Assembly: GCA_900539375.1 (NCBI GenBank)
Contig: UQBY01000035.1
Location: 1 to 23,782, forward strand
From: an uncultured Clostridium sp.
GTDB taxonomy: Bacteria > Bacillota > Clostridia > Clostridiales > Clostridiaceae
Length of the DNA stretch: 23,782 bases
Reading direction: 5' to 3'
In this document: positions 1-7,472 of the stretch, one piece after another
Layout: every line of letters begins with the position of its first letter
How positions within the stretch are numbered: position 1 is the first letter of the stretch
Program-made: the position numbers and the translations under genes
The notes under the pieces: generated by a model
Told to the model about the DNA's origin: nothing
Databases searched by the model: none
Seen by the model: only the letters and a program-made list of their open reading frames with translations

Positions 1-645
1 ACAGGAATAGAAGATGACTATATCGAAGGCGGAGCAGGAGATGACTATATAAATTCTGGTTCAGGAAATGACGAAATTTATGGAGAAGAAGGAAATGACA
101 AGCTTTATGGAGGCGAAGGAAATGACAAGCTTTATGGAGGCGAAGGAAATGATAGCCTTTATGGAGGAAATGGAGATGACTACCTAGATGGTGGAGCCGG
201 AGATGACTACCTAGAAGGTGGTTATGGAAATGACACTTATGTATATAATAAGGGTGATGGAAATGATACAATTAGTGATTATAGTACAGTAGCAGGAGAA
301 ATAGATAAGCTTATATTAAATGATATAAACTCTTCAGATGTTTCTTTAAGCAAGGAAGGATATAATTTAGTTGTATCTATTAATGGAACTGAAGATAAAA
401 TCACAATAAATGATCATTATTATTCAAGTAACTATAGATTAGAAAATATTATGTTTGCAGATGGAGTAAATGTATCATGTGATAATACAGGAAGCTTTGA
501 TATAGATGGTGCAGTAGCAATGTTAAAACAAACATATTGCTTAACAAGTGAAGATGAAGCAATAATAAATACTTCTAATATAAATACTGAAACTAATACT
601 GATGATTCATCATTTGTAGCATTTTTAAATACTAATCAACAATAG
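1..645 (+). CDS. RTX calcium-binding repeat protein, C-terminal part (5' end outside window)
   Basis: The frame is open from base 1 and stops at TAG 643-645, giving 214 visible residues. Residues about 4-78 are a run of glycine/aspartate-rich nonapeptides of the GGxGxDxUx type (for example GGEGNDKLY, GGNGDDYLD, GGAGDDYLE), which fold as a calcium-bound beta-roll in secreted RTX proteins. Next comes a segment resembling the domain that commonly follows RTX blocks (TYVYNKGDGNDTI ... LENIMFADG), also seen twice in the protein at 21141. The last 60 or so residues are rich in Asp, Asn, Ser and Thr and poor in positive charge, ending FVAFLNTNQQ. This fits an uncleaved C-terminal type I secretion signal. 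The exporter and fusion protein genes follow directly, so this is probably their cargo. Activity of the missing N-terminal part is unknown. An internal ATG at 451 is not a credible start because the repeat frame runs straight into it. Confidence 0.93.
   Translation, partial: TGIEDDYIEGGAGDDYINSGSGNDEIYGEEGNDKLYGGEGNDKLYGGEGNDSLYGGNGDDYLDGGAGDDYLEGGYGNDTYVYNKGDGNDTISDYSTVAGEIDKLILNDINSSDVSLSKEGYNLVVSINGTEDKITINDHYYSSNYRLENIMFADGVNVSCDNTGSFDIDGAVAMLKQTYCLTSEDEAIINTSNINTETNTDDSSFVAFLNTNQQ
10..234 (+). repeat. RTX nonapeptide-coding repeats, with a perfect 27-bp tandem duplication
   Basis: About eight consecutive 27-bp units encode Ca2+-binding nonapeptides. Two neighbouring units, 88-114 and 115-141, are identical at the DNA level, and the next unit (142-168) differs at few positions. 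Identity at synonymous sites suggests recent unit duplication by slippage or unequal exchange, so the number of units may vary between strains. Confidence 0.85.
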
Positions 646-668
646 CAAATAAAACAATAGATAAACAT

Positions 669-700
669 TAAGCAACGGAGAAATATTTCTTCGTTGCTTA
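669..700 (+). terminator. Long hairpin between RTX gene and exporter gene (partial terminator or processing site)
   Basis: The 32 bases from TAAGCAACG to CGTTGCTTA are an almost perfect inverted repeat, interrupted only by symmetric G-U pairs. The following tract (TTTAAGTAATTTTA) is U-rich but broken. It starts 23 bases after the RTX stop and ends 30 bases before the exporter ATG. It is either a leaky terminator or a 3' stabiliser that would make RTX mRNA more abundant than exporter mRNA. Confidence 0.7.
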
Positions 701-730
701 TTTAAGTAATTTTATACCAAGGAGGATTTA

Positions 731-2881
731 ATGGAAAATATAAATGAAAAACTTATGTTGGATTTAAGAGCATTTATGATAATGCTTAGTTATAATGAAG
801 TAAATGTTAATTTAGAGTCCCTAATACATCAGTTTGCATTAGATACAAAAGAAAAAATAGAAATAGATGATATCCTATACATGTGCAAACAGTTGAAAGT
901 AAAATGTAAGGCTAAAGAAATAACAGATAGAAATAAATTTGAAGGTATTCCAACCCCTTATATTTATCAAACTAAAGAGGGTGGTTATAACATTGTTGTA
1001 AATGTAAAGGATGATAAGGTTATAATTTTAGATGCCTCAGAAAATAAACCAAAAGCATTAGACAGAAAAGATTTTATTTCTCAATGGAATGGAAATATTA
1101 TTTTAATCAAGAAAAAAGGTCTTATGTCATCTGAAGAAAAGTTTGGTTTTAAGTGGTTTTTAAATGTAATGCTTAAATTTAAAGGTATTTTAGTACAAGT
1201 ATTATTAGCTTATTTTGTATTGCAAATAATAGGATTATTAAACCCTTTGTTTATACAGGTAATAATAGATAAGGTTTTAAGCACTAATAACAAATCAACT
1301 TTGTATGTTTTATCAGGTGGCTTAGTAATTGCATTAATAATTGAGATGGTATTAAGTTTAGCAAAAGACTATGTATTCACTCATACAACAAGCAGAATAG
1401 ATATGATGCTTAATTCAAAATTAGTTAGGCACTTATTTAGATTACCACTATCATATTTTGAGAATAGAAGAGTCGGAGATACTATAGCAAGGGTAAGAGA
1501 AGTTGAAAACATAAGGTCATTCTTAACAGGAACACCTTTAACCTCAATATTAGATATGATGTTTGTAATTATTTACGTTGTAATAATGTTCTTTTATAGT
1601 GGTACGCTATCTTTTATAGTTCTTTCAATAGTACCAATAATTGCAATAATTTATGGATTTGTTACTCCAATTTTTAAGAAGAGATTAGATGAAAAATTTT
1701 ATACTGGGTCAGAAGTTCAATCTTTCATGGTAGAATCAATGACAGGTATTCACACAATAAAATCTTTTTCACTAGAGCCTAAGATGGAAAGAAAATGGGA
1801 AGACTTAGCAGCTGAATATACAAAGACTGGCTTTAAAACAAGTAAGCTTGTATTTTCAGTTAATAATGTAATTAGTTTTCTTCAAAAAATTCAAGATGTT
1901 TTAGTAGTTACAATAGGTGCAACATTAGTTATGAGTAGAACAATTACAGTTGGAGAATTAGTTGCATTTAGAATGATATCTTCAAAAGTATCAGGACCAA
2001 TATTAAGATTTGTTAAACTATGGCAGGATTATCAACAGACAAGCCTTTCTGTAAAGAGAATAAGTGATATATTTATAAATCCAACAGAAAGTACAAATAG
2101 TTCTAGTAACTTAGAGCTTCCTAATATTCAAGGTAAGATAACATTTGAAAATGTTATGTTTAGATATAAAATTGACCAACCACCTGTAATTAAGAAGATA
2201 TCCTTCAATATTCCACCAGGAAAAGTTATTGGAATTATAGGAAGAAGTGGTTCAGGAAAATCTACAATATCAAAGCTTGTACAAAGACTTTATATACCAG
2301 AAGAGGGAAAAATATATGTTGATAATATAGACATAAGTACAGTAAATCCATTCTGGCTTAGAAGACAAATAGGGGTAGTGCTTCAAGAAAACTTTTTATT
2401 TAGTGGAACAGTAAAGGAAAATATAGCAATAAATAAACCAAATGCAGACTTTAAAGAAATACTAAAGGTTGCACAAATAGCAGGGGCTCATGAATTTATA
2501 GTAAAGCTGCAAAAGGGATATGATACTGTTATAGGAGAAAAGGGAGTTGGTTTATCTGGAGGTCAAAAACAAAGACTTGCTATAGCAAGAGCTCTTTTAA
2601 CAAATCCTAAAATATTAATATTTGATGAAGCAACATCAGCATTAGACTATGAATCAGAAGCAATAATTCAAGAAAATCTAAAAGAAATTTGTAGGGGAAG
2701 AACAGTGCTTATAATTGCACACAGATTATCTACAATAAATAATGCAGATTATATAATGTCTGTTGATAAGGGAAATATAATTGAGTATGGAGAGCCAAAA
2801 GAATTATTAAAGAATAGAAATAGTTTTTATAGATATTTGATGGAAAAGCAAAGGGGTGATGACAATGGGCATGCTAATTAG
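731..2881 (+). CDS. Type I secretion ABC exporter, HlyB-like, with degenerate C39-like domain
   Basis: This 716-residue membrane ATPase should drive export of RTX protein(s) in one step. Residues about 1-130 form a C39-peptidase-like domain. The region where peptidase-containing exporters carry the catalytic Cys reads DLRAFMIML, with no Cys, so it is probably a non-cleaving cargo-binding domain as in HlyB. Residues about 145-430 are the membrane domain with several hydrophobic helices. The nucleotide-binding domain has Walker A GRSGSGKS (504-511), signature LSGGQKQR (about 607), Walker B ILIFDEATSALD, and the switch His in IIAHRLS. Length matches HlyB-type exporters (about 700). RBS AAGGAGG lies 5 bases upstream of the ATG. 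The 3' end overlaps the fusion protein gene. The specificity for the RTX proteins here is inferred from position. Confidence 0.93.
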   Translation: MENINEKLMLDLRAFMIMLSYNEVNVNLESLIHQFALDTKEKIEIDDILYMCKQLKVKCKAKEITDRNKFEGIPTPYIYQTKEGGYNIVVNVKDDKVIILDASENKPKALDRKDFISQWNGNIILIKKKGLMSSEEKFGFKWFLNVMLKFKGILVQVLLAYFVLQIIGLLNPLFIQVIIDKVLSTNNKSTLYVLSGGLVIALIIEMVLSLAKDYVFTHTTSRIDMMLNSKLVRHLFRLPLSYFENRRVGDTIARVREVENIRSFLTGTPLTSILDMMFVIIYVVIMFFYSGTLSFIVLSIVPIIAIIYGFVTPIFKKRLDEKFYTGSEVQSFMVESMTGIHTIKSFSLEPKMERKWEDLAAEYTKTGFKTSKLVFSVNNVISFLQKIQDVLVVTIGATLVMSRTITVGELVAFRMISSKVSGPILRFVKLWQDYQQTSLSVKRISDIFINPTESTNSSSNLELPNIQGKITFENVMFRYKIDQPPVIKKISFNIPPGKVIGIIGRSGSGKSTISKLVQRLYIPEEGKIYVDNIDISTVNPFWLRRQIGVVLQENFLFSGTVKENIAINKPNADFKEILKVAQIAGAHEFIVKLQKGYDTVIGEKGVGLSGGQKQRLAIARALLTNPKILIFDEATSALDYESEAIIQENLKEICRGRTVLIIAHRLSTINNADYIMSVDKGNIIEYGEPKELLKNRNSFYRYLMEKQRGDDNGHAN

Positions 2882-4196
2882 AGAGTTTTTTGATAAAATT
2901 TGTGATATGTTTAAGAAAATTGTTGATTTCTTCAAGAAACATTCCAAAAAAGATGAAGATTTAAAATATGAATTTCTTCCATCTGCATTAGAAATTATGG
3001 AAAAACCAGCATCACCATTAGGAAAATCCATAATATTAATAATATCTTTCTTTATGGTTGCTATTTTAATATGGTCTTTAGTTGCAAAAATTGATGTTAC
3101 AATAATTTCTAGTGGAAGTATAGTACCTGTAGATGGAGTAAAAGTTGTTGATAGTAATGTTAATGGCGAGATTTTAAGTATAAACAAAAGTGAGGGGGAT
3201 GTAGTAAAAGAAGGAGAAGAAATTTTAGTATTAGAAAATATTGATGGGGATTTTGAAGAAGAAGATATGGAATCAGAACTTAAGATAAATAAACTTAATT
3301 TAGATATAGTAAATGCAAAAATAAATAATACTTATTCTGATGAAATATATTCATCATATAGTGATATTGATTCAAATAAAATTGAAGAAATAAAATTACA
3401 AGAAAACCTTGAAAGCAATAAAAGAACTGAAAGTTATAATTCATATTTAAATAATATACAAAGTATAGAAAATAAAATTAGTGAATTAGAAAAGGAAATA
3501 CAAGAGACAACTAATAAATATGAAACTCTAAAACAAGGAGCAGATGATATATATCTATCAACATTATTAGATAACATAAAAAGAGATAAAGAAGAAATTG
3601 ATTCATTAAAGAAAGAAAAAGAAGATTCTATTAAAAATAGAAAAGAAGAAGAAGAATCTTATGAGTTATCAATGATAAAAGAAAGAAATCAATATGAAGA
3701 AAAGATAAAAGACTTAGAAGCAAAAATAGAAGCATTAAAAAATAATAATTCCAAATATACAATAAAAAGTCCAGTTGATGGTATAATATTAACATCAAAT
3801 TATAATACAGTAGGTTCTTATATAAATCAATCAAAAGCAATAGCAGAAATTATTTCAGATGATTCAGAACTTGAAATAGAAACTTATATACCTAATAAAG
3901 ATATTGCAAGAATAGAAAAAGGAAAAAATGTTGTTATAAAGGTTGAAGCCTACAATTATCAAAAGTATGGAACATTAAATGGAACAGTAGAATATATTTC
4001 ACCAAGTGCAATTGTAAGTGAAACCTTAGGAGTGGTATATAAGGTGAAAATTAATTTTGATAAGGAGCAAAATAAAAATATAAATATACTTCCAGGAATG
4101 ACAACAACATTAGAAATTAAATCTGGAAAGAAGAGGATAATAGAATATTTCTTAGAACCATTTGAAAAGACTATAGATAATGCATTAAAAGGATAA
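2865..4196 (+). CDS. HlyD-family membrane fusion protein of the type I secretion system
   Basis: This is a periplasmic-adaptor-type protein of 443 residues from ATG 2865. That start is preferred because AAGGGG (2851-2856) sits 8 bases upstream. An in-frame GTG at 2856 and ATG at 2859 are too close to that RBS. One N-terminal transmembrane helix (about residues 53-77) follows a basic/charged cytoplasmic stretch. Then come half of a lipoyl/barrel-sandwich domain (GSIVPVDGVKVVDSN...GEILSINKSEGD), a long Glu/Lys-rich coiled coil (about 130-300), the second lipoyl half (YTIKSPVDGIILTSN) and a beta-barrel C-terminus. It overlaps the exporter gene by 17 bases, so the two are translationally coupled. 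In Gram-negatives HlyD contacts TolC. No TolC-like gene is visible and the genome looks Gram-positive, so this protein probably guides cargo through the cell wall. Confidence 0.9.
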   Translation: MGMLIREFFDKICDMFKKIVDFFKKHSKKDEDLKYEFLPSALEIMEKPASPLGKSIILIISFFMVAILIWSLVAKIDVTIISSGSIVPVDGVKVVDSNVNGEILSINKSEGDVVKEGEEILVLENIDGDFEEEDMESELKINKLNLDIVNAKINNTYSDEIYSSYSDIDSNKIEEIKLQENLESNKRTESYNSYLNNIQSIENKISELEKEIQETTNKYETLKQGADDIYLSTLLDNIKRDKEEIDSLKKEKEDSIKNRKEEEESYELSMIKERNQYEEKIKDLEAKIEALKNNNSKYTIKSPVDGIILTSNYNTVGSYINQSKAIAEIISDDSELEIETYIPNKDIARIEKGKNVVIKVEAYNYQKYGTLNGTVEYISPSAIVSETLGVVYKVKINFDKEQNKNINILPGMTTTLEIKSGKKRIIEYFLEPFEKTIDNALKG

Positions 4197-4280
4197 AAAG
4201 TTAAAGAAGTGAAACAAAAATAAAGTTTTATGACAATATATGAATAAGGTTTTTAATTAGCAAATAAGGGGAGAGATAAA

Positions 4281-5927
4281 TTGGGTAAAAAAATATTGGC
4301 TATTGCAATGATAATAGTTACAATAACAGGTGCATTTACAAGGATAATTCCAGAGAATAGCTTATTTGTGTCAGCAGCAGAGGAAGTAATGAAAACAGAT
4401 GATAACTTTCAATACAAAGTAAACAATAATGAAGAAGTAAATATTACAAAGTATATTGGAACAGATATAGAAGTAGATGTTCCTAGCAAAATTGATGGAA
4501 AACCTGTAACAAGTATAGGAAACTATGCATTTTATACCTGCCAAAACTTAACAAATATAACAATTCCAGATTCAGTAATAAAAATAGGAGATTATGCTTT
4601 TAGTTGTTGTTTTAATTTAAAAAATATAACCATACCAGACTCAGTAACAAGTATAGGAATTTCTGCTTTTTATGATTGTGATAGTTTAACAAATATAAGT
4701 ATACCGGATTCAGTAACAAGTATAAGAAAAAATACCTTTAAAAATTGTAAAAACTTAATAAATATAACTATACCAAATTCAGTGAAAAATATAGAAGAAT
4801 ATGCCTTTGAGTCTTGTTCTAGTTTAAAAAATATAATAATCCCAAGTTCTGTAACCAATATAGGAACTTGCGCTTTCTATGACTGTGAAATTTTAACAAG
4901 TATAAAAGTTGATAAATATAATAAGAATTATGTTGATGAAGATGGAGTATTATTTAATAAAGATAAAAGTGTATTGGTAAGATATCCTCAAGGAAAAAGT
5001 AGAGAATTATCATATAAAATTCCAGATACTGTAAAGAGAATAGGGGATTATGCATTTAGTTGTGCTTCTCATTTAACAAATATAAGTATACCAAATTCAG
5101 TAACCAATATAGGAGTGAATGCATTTGACCATTGTGTATGTTTGCAAAGTATAAAAATACCTAATTCAGTAACAACTATAAAAGAATATACATTTTCATA
5201 TTGTGGATCTTTAGAAATAACAATCCCAAGGTCTGTAATAACTATAGAAGATGGGGCATTTAATTATTGTTTAGTAACTATTTATGGATATAAAGATTCA
5301 TATGCAGAAACTTTTGCAAAAAATTCTTCATTTGAGTTTAAAAAAATTGAAGAATTAGAACAAAAATTAGAGATAACTTCATTTACAGCAGACAAAGTAT
5401 CACCACAGATAAGAGGTACAAGCATAACATTAACAGCAAATGCAACTGGGCAAGGGGCATTACAATATAAGTTTATAGTAAGGGATAATGAAACAGAAAA
5501 TTGGTACAAGTTAAGAGATTTTGAAGAATCAAATACTTTCATATGGAAGACTAACAATACTGGAAATAAAACTTTATATGTATATGTAAAGGATGAGAAT
5601 GGAAAGGTAAAAAGAGAATCAATGAGTTATATAGTTAAAAAAAATTTAATTGATTCAGAGGATAGTAAAAGTAAATATAGTATGATAATAAACAATTTAC
5701 AAGGAAGTGCATTAGAAGTTATATTAAAAGCAGAAGTTGAAAGTGAAGAGGATTTACAATATAGGTTTTTATTTAAAGATAATGAGGAGAATGAAAATAT
5801 AATAAAAGAATTTTCAATTTCTAATTCTATTGCATGGATAACACCTACCATAAAAAATAAAGAAATATATGTTGAAGTAAGAGATAAATATGGAAACATA
5901 TTTTCAAAAAAAATTGGAGAAATATAA
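4281..5927 (+). CDS. Secreted BspA-type leucine-rich repeat (LRR_5) protein
   Basis: This 548-residue protein starts at TTG 4281, with the strong RBS AAGGGGAGAG ending 5 bases upstream. A Sec signal peptide (GKK, then a hydrophobic stretch) ends near VSA-AEE at about residue 35. Residues about 70-345 hold ten LRR_5 units of the form SIGxxAFxxCxxLxxIxIPxSV, with a less regular insert (about 205-245, containing DEDGVLFNKDKS) in the middle. Two C-terminal beta-sandwich-like repeats follow (about 363-460 and 470-548), sharing LQYKFIVRD/LQYRFLFKD and YVYVKDENGK/YVEVRDKYGN, as in clostridial surface proteins. No sortase motif or membrane anchor is seen. It follows the fusion protein by 84 bases with no terminator between, so it may belong to the secretion operon. 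BspA-like proteins often bind host or partner surfaces, but the ligand here is unknown. Confidence 0.88.
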   Translation: MGKKILAIAMIIVTITGAFTRIIPENSLFVSAAEEVMKTDDNFQYKVNNNEEVNITKYIGTDIEVDVPSKIDGKPVTSIGNYAFYTCQNLTNITIPDSVIKIGDYAFSCCFNLKNITIPDSVTSIGISAFYDCDSLTNISIPDSVTSIRKNTFKNCKNLINITIPNSVKNIEEYAFESCSSLKNIIIPSSVTNIGTCAFYDCEILTSIKVDKYNKNYVDEDGVLFNKDKSVLVRYPQGKSRELSYKIPDTVKRIGDYAFSCASHLTNISIPNSVTNIGVNAFDHCVCLQSIKIPNSVTTIKEYTFSYCGSLEITIPRSVITIEDGAFNYCLVTIYGYKDSYAETFAKNSSFEFKKIEELEQKLEITSFTADKVSPQIRGTSITLTANATGQGALQYKFIVRDNETENWYKLRDFEESNTFIWKTNNTGNKTLYVYVKDENGKVKRESMSYIVKKNLIDSEDSKSKYSMIINNLQGSALEVILKAEVESEEDLQYRFLFKDNEENENIIKEFSISNSIAWITPTIKNKEIYVEVRDKYGNIFSKKIGEI

Positions 5928-5972
5928 AAAATAAAAAAAGTACGGAAAATTTAGGAGAGTTATGAAATAGCT

Positions 5973-6020
5973 AAAAACAGACCAGTTTGCATTGAATGTG
6001 ATGTAGTAGGTCTGTTTTTT
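5973..6020. terminator. Bidirectional intrinsic terminator between convergent genes
   Basis: AAAAACAGACC (5973-5983) pairs with GGTCTGTTTTT (6009-6019), followed by a T-run on the + strand and preceded by an A-run that serves the - strand. It lies between the stops of the LRR gene (5927) and the convergent membrane protein gene (6035) and can end both transcripts. Confidence 0.85.
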
Positions 6021-6034
6021 GTATTTTGAAGAAA

Positions 6035-6682
6035 TTATAATACATAAACAAAAATTGAAATAAAGTGGCATAGAGTACCAAGCATTATAAATATATGAAA
6101 TATTTCATGGGAACCAAATACTCCAATTTTAATAGAATCTTTTTTTAAGGCATATATAATTCCACCAATACTATAAAGAACTCCACCTAAAACTAATAAT
6201 ATAAGACTAGGTTTAGCTAAAACTTGTGAAAGTGGATAAATAGCAAAGGCTGCAAACCACCCTACAGTAATATATATTACACTACTAAGCCATCTTGGAC
6301 ATGTTACCCATAAAAGCTTGAATATTATTCCTATTACTGATGCAATTGCTACAGCTGCAAATAGTGCATAACCAATTGAGTTATGAAGAGCAACTAAGCA
6401 AAATGGAGCATAAGAACCTAAAATAAGCATAAAAATCATTGAATGGTCTAGCTTTTTTAGCTTCATAATAACTTTATCAGATGAAATTACTGAATGATAA
6501 GTTGCAGAAGCACTATAAAGAAGAATCATTCCAAAACCAAAAAGACAAATAGCTAAATATTCAATAGGACTTCCATTTGTTGATATAACCTTTATTATCA
6601 TTGCAATAAATCCTATTAAAGAAAGTATAGCTCCAATTAAATGTGTTAAACCATTTACTGGTTCTCTTAAATATTTATTCAT
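6035..6682 (-). CDS. trhA: PAQR/hemolysin III-family membrane protein (TrhA/YqfA-like)
   Basis: This 215-residue integral membrane protein has about seven hydrophobic helices. Family features seen are EPVNGLTHLIGA near the N-terminus, SASATYHS after the second helix, LDHSMIF before the third and HEIFH...CHF in the last helices. Their Ser/His/Asp residues form the buried metal site of PAQR proteins. The bacterial members are linked to membrane lipid/fluidity homeostasis. The name hemolysin III is historical and does not show toxin activity. The start is supported by GGAGGTG 7 bases upstream of the ATG on the - strand. It is divergent from the DUF1836 gene and shares with it a repeated palindrome. 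Confidence 0.9.
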   Translation of the reverse strand: MNKYLREPVNGLTHLIGAILSLIGFIAMIIKVISTNGSPIEYLAICLFGFGMILLYSASATYHSVISSDKVIMKLKKLDHSMIFMLILGSYAPFCLVALHNSIGYALFAAVAIASVIGIIFKLLWVTCPRWLSSVIYITVGWFAAFAIYPLSQVLAKPSLILLVLGGVLYSIGGIIYALKKDSIKIGVFGSHEIFHIFIMLGTLCHFISIFVYVL

Positions 6683-6708
6683 AAGGACACCTCCATAGAT
6701 ATATCATA

Positions 6709-6723
6709 TAGTTTTCAAAACTA
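6709..6723. promoter_or_regulatory. 15-bp palindromic operator, copy 1 (trhA side)
   Basis: TAGTTTTCAAAACTA is a perfect palindrome around a central C. It lies 26 bases upstream of the trhA start and about 10-25 bases inside the predicted transcript. As RNA it would leave a one-base loop, so a protein-binding DNA site is more likely. An identical copy is at 6870. Confidence 0.65.
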
Positions 6724-6740
6724 CTTATTAGCATAATAGT

Positions 6741-6769
6741 ATTATGAAGTATAAGTTTAATGAAGTCAA
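6741..6769 (-). promoter_or_regulatory. Predicted sigma-A promoter of trhA
   Basis: Read on the - strand, TTGACT (6769-6764), a 17-base spacer and CATAAT (6746-6741) give a good vegetative promoter. Transcription would start near 6734, just before operator copy 1. Confidence 0.65.
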
Positions 6770-6820
6770 AAGCCAAAATCAACCATTTAACCTTAAATAT
6801 ATTGTTTTATTCATATTTTC

Positions 6821-6849
6821 TTGAAATATCAATAAAATCCTATTAAAAT
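6821..6849 (+). promoter_or_regulatory. Predicted sigma-A promoter of the DUF1836-ATPase operon
   Basis: TTGAAA (6821-6826), a 17-base spacer and TAAAAT (6844-6849) form a credible promoter. Transcription would begin near 6856, about 14 bases before operator copy 2. Confidence 0.6.
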
Positions 6850-6869
6850 TATATTGATAAGTTGATATA

Positions 6870-6884
6870 TAGTTTTCAAAACTA
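6870..6884. promoter_or_regulatory. 15-bp palindromic operator, copy 2 (DUF1836 side)
   Basis: This is the same TAGTTTTCAAAACTA as at 6709, and the identity extends to 19 bases (ATATAGTTTTCAAAACTAC). It lies 12 bases upstream of the DUF1836 ATG and close to its RBS GGAGGG, downstream of the predicted transcription start. Binding there should repress. Confidence 0.65.
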
Positions 6885-6896
6885 CATGGAGGGAAA

Positions 6897-7472
6897 ATGA
6901 ATAAAGAAGATGTTAAAGATATAATAAAAAAACAATCAAAGGAGGAAAAAATTCAGCTTGAAGATATACCAGAATTAGACTTATATATGGACCAAGTAAT
7001 TCAACTTTTTGAAAAAAAGCTTTCTTCAAGTAAAAGAAATGAAGAGGATAAAGTTCTTACAAAAACTATGATTAATAACTATGCAAAAGCAAAATTATTA
7101 ATGCCTATTAAAAATAAAAAATATTCAAAGGAACATTTAATATTAATGAGCCTTATTTATGACTTTAAAGGAGCTTTATTAATAAGTGATATAAAACTTC
7201 TTTTAGATGAAATAGTTAAAGGATATGAAAATGATGAAGAATATAATATAAGAGAATTGTATTTAGATTATTTAAATAATTGTAGTGAAGACAATGAAGA
7301 AATTGAAAAATATTTAAATGAAAAGGTGGAAAAAATATTTAAAGGTTCTGATAAAGAGGATTTTAAAGAAAAATTTTTGCTTGTATCAACAATGATAAAT
7401 ATGAGTAATGTTTATAGAAAGATAGGAGAAAAATTAATTGATAAATACTTTAGAGAAGGGGAAGAGAAGTAG
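6897..7472 (+). CDS. DUF1836 family protein, putative transcriptional regulator
   Basis: This 191-residue soluble protein is mostly helical and charged. Residues about 50-108 match the DUF1836 pattern: TKTMINNYAKAKLLMPI, then KKYSKEHLILMSLIY and ALLISDIKLLLDEI. This resembles a MerR-like winged helix, with a predicted recognition helix followed by a wing and a second helical pair. No catalytic motif is visible. RBS GGAGGGA is 4 bases upstream of the ATG. Its stop shares a base with the GTG start of the ATPase gene (TAGTG), so the two are coupled. Its likely targets are the two identical palindromes in the divergent intergenic region, one of which lies in its own leader, implying autoregulation. 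DNA binding is inferred from the fold and context, not shown. Confidence 0.8.
   Translation: MNKEDVKDIIKKQSKEEKIQLEDIPELDLYMDQVIQLFEKKLSSSKRNEEDKVLTKTMINNYAKAKLLMPIKNKKYSKEHLILMSLIYDFKGALLISDIKLLLDEIVKGYENDEEYNIRELYLDYLNNCSEDNEEIEKYLNEKVEKIFKGSDKEDFKEKFLLVSTMINMSNVYRKIGEKLIDKYFREGEEK

Noticed and set aside
451..645. A separate small 64-residue gene
   Set aside because: The same frame is open upstream to base 1 and encodes RTX repeats leading directly into it, with no RBS before the ATG.
3631..3840. Reverse-strand open frames within the fusion protein, LRR, proB and RTX genes
   Set aside because: They are antisense shadows of AT-rich coding sequence with low-complexity Leu/Phe/Ser composition and no RBS. 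The forward frames carry clear domains.
4500..5280. Regularly spaced similar blocks resembling a repeat array
   Set aside because: They are in-frame leucine-rich repeat codons within one open gene and vary in sequence. They are not a CRISPR array.
6035..6682. Hemolysin III as a toxin working with the RTX proteins
   Set aside because: The family is a PAQR-type membrane homeostasis protein. It is on the opposite strand, behind a shared terminator, with its own promoter and operator.
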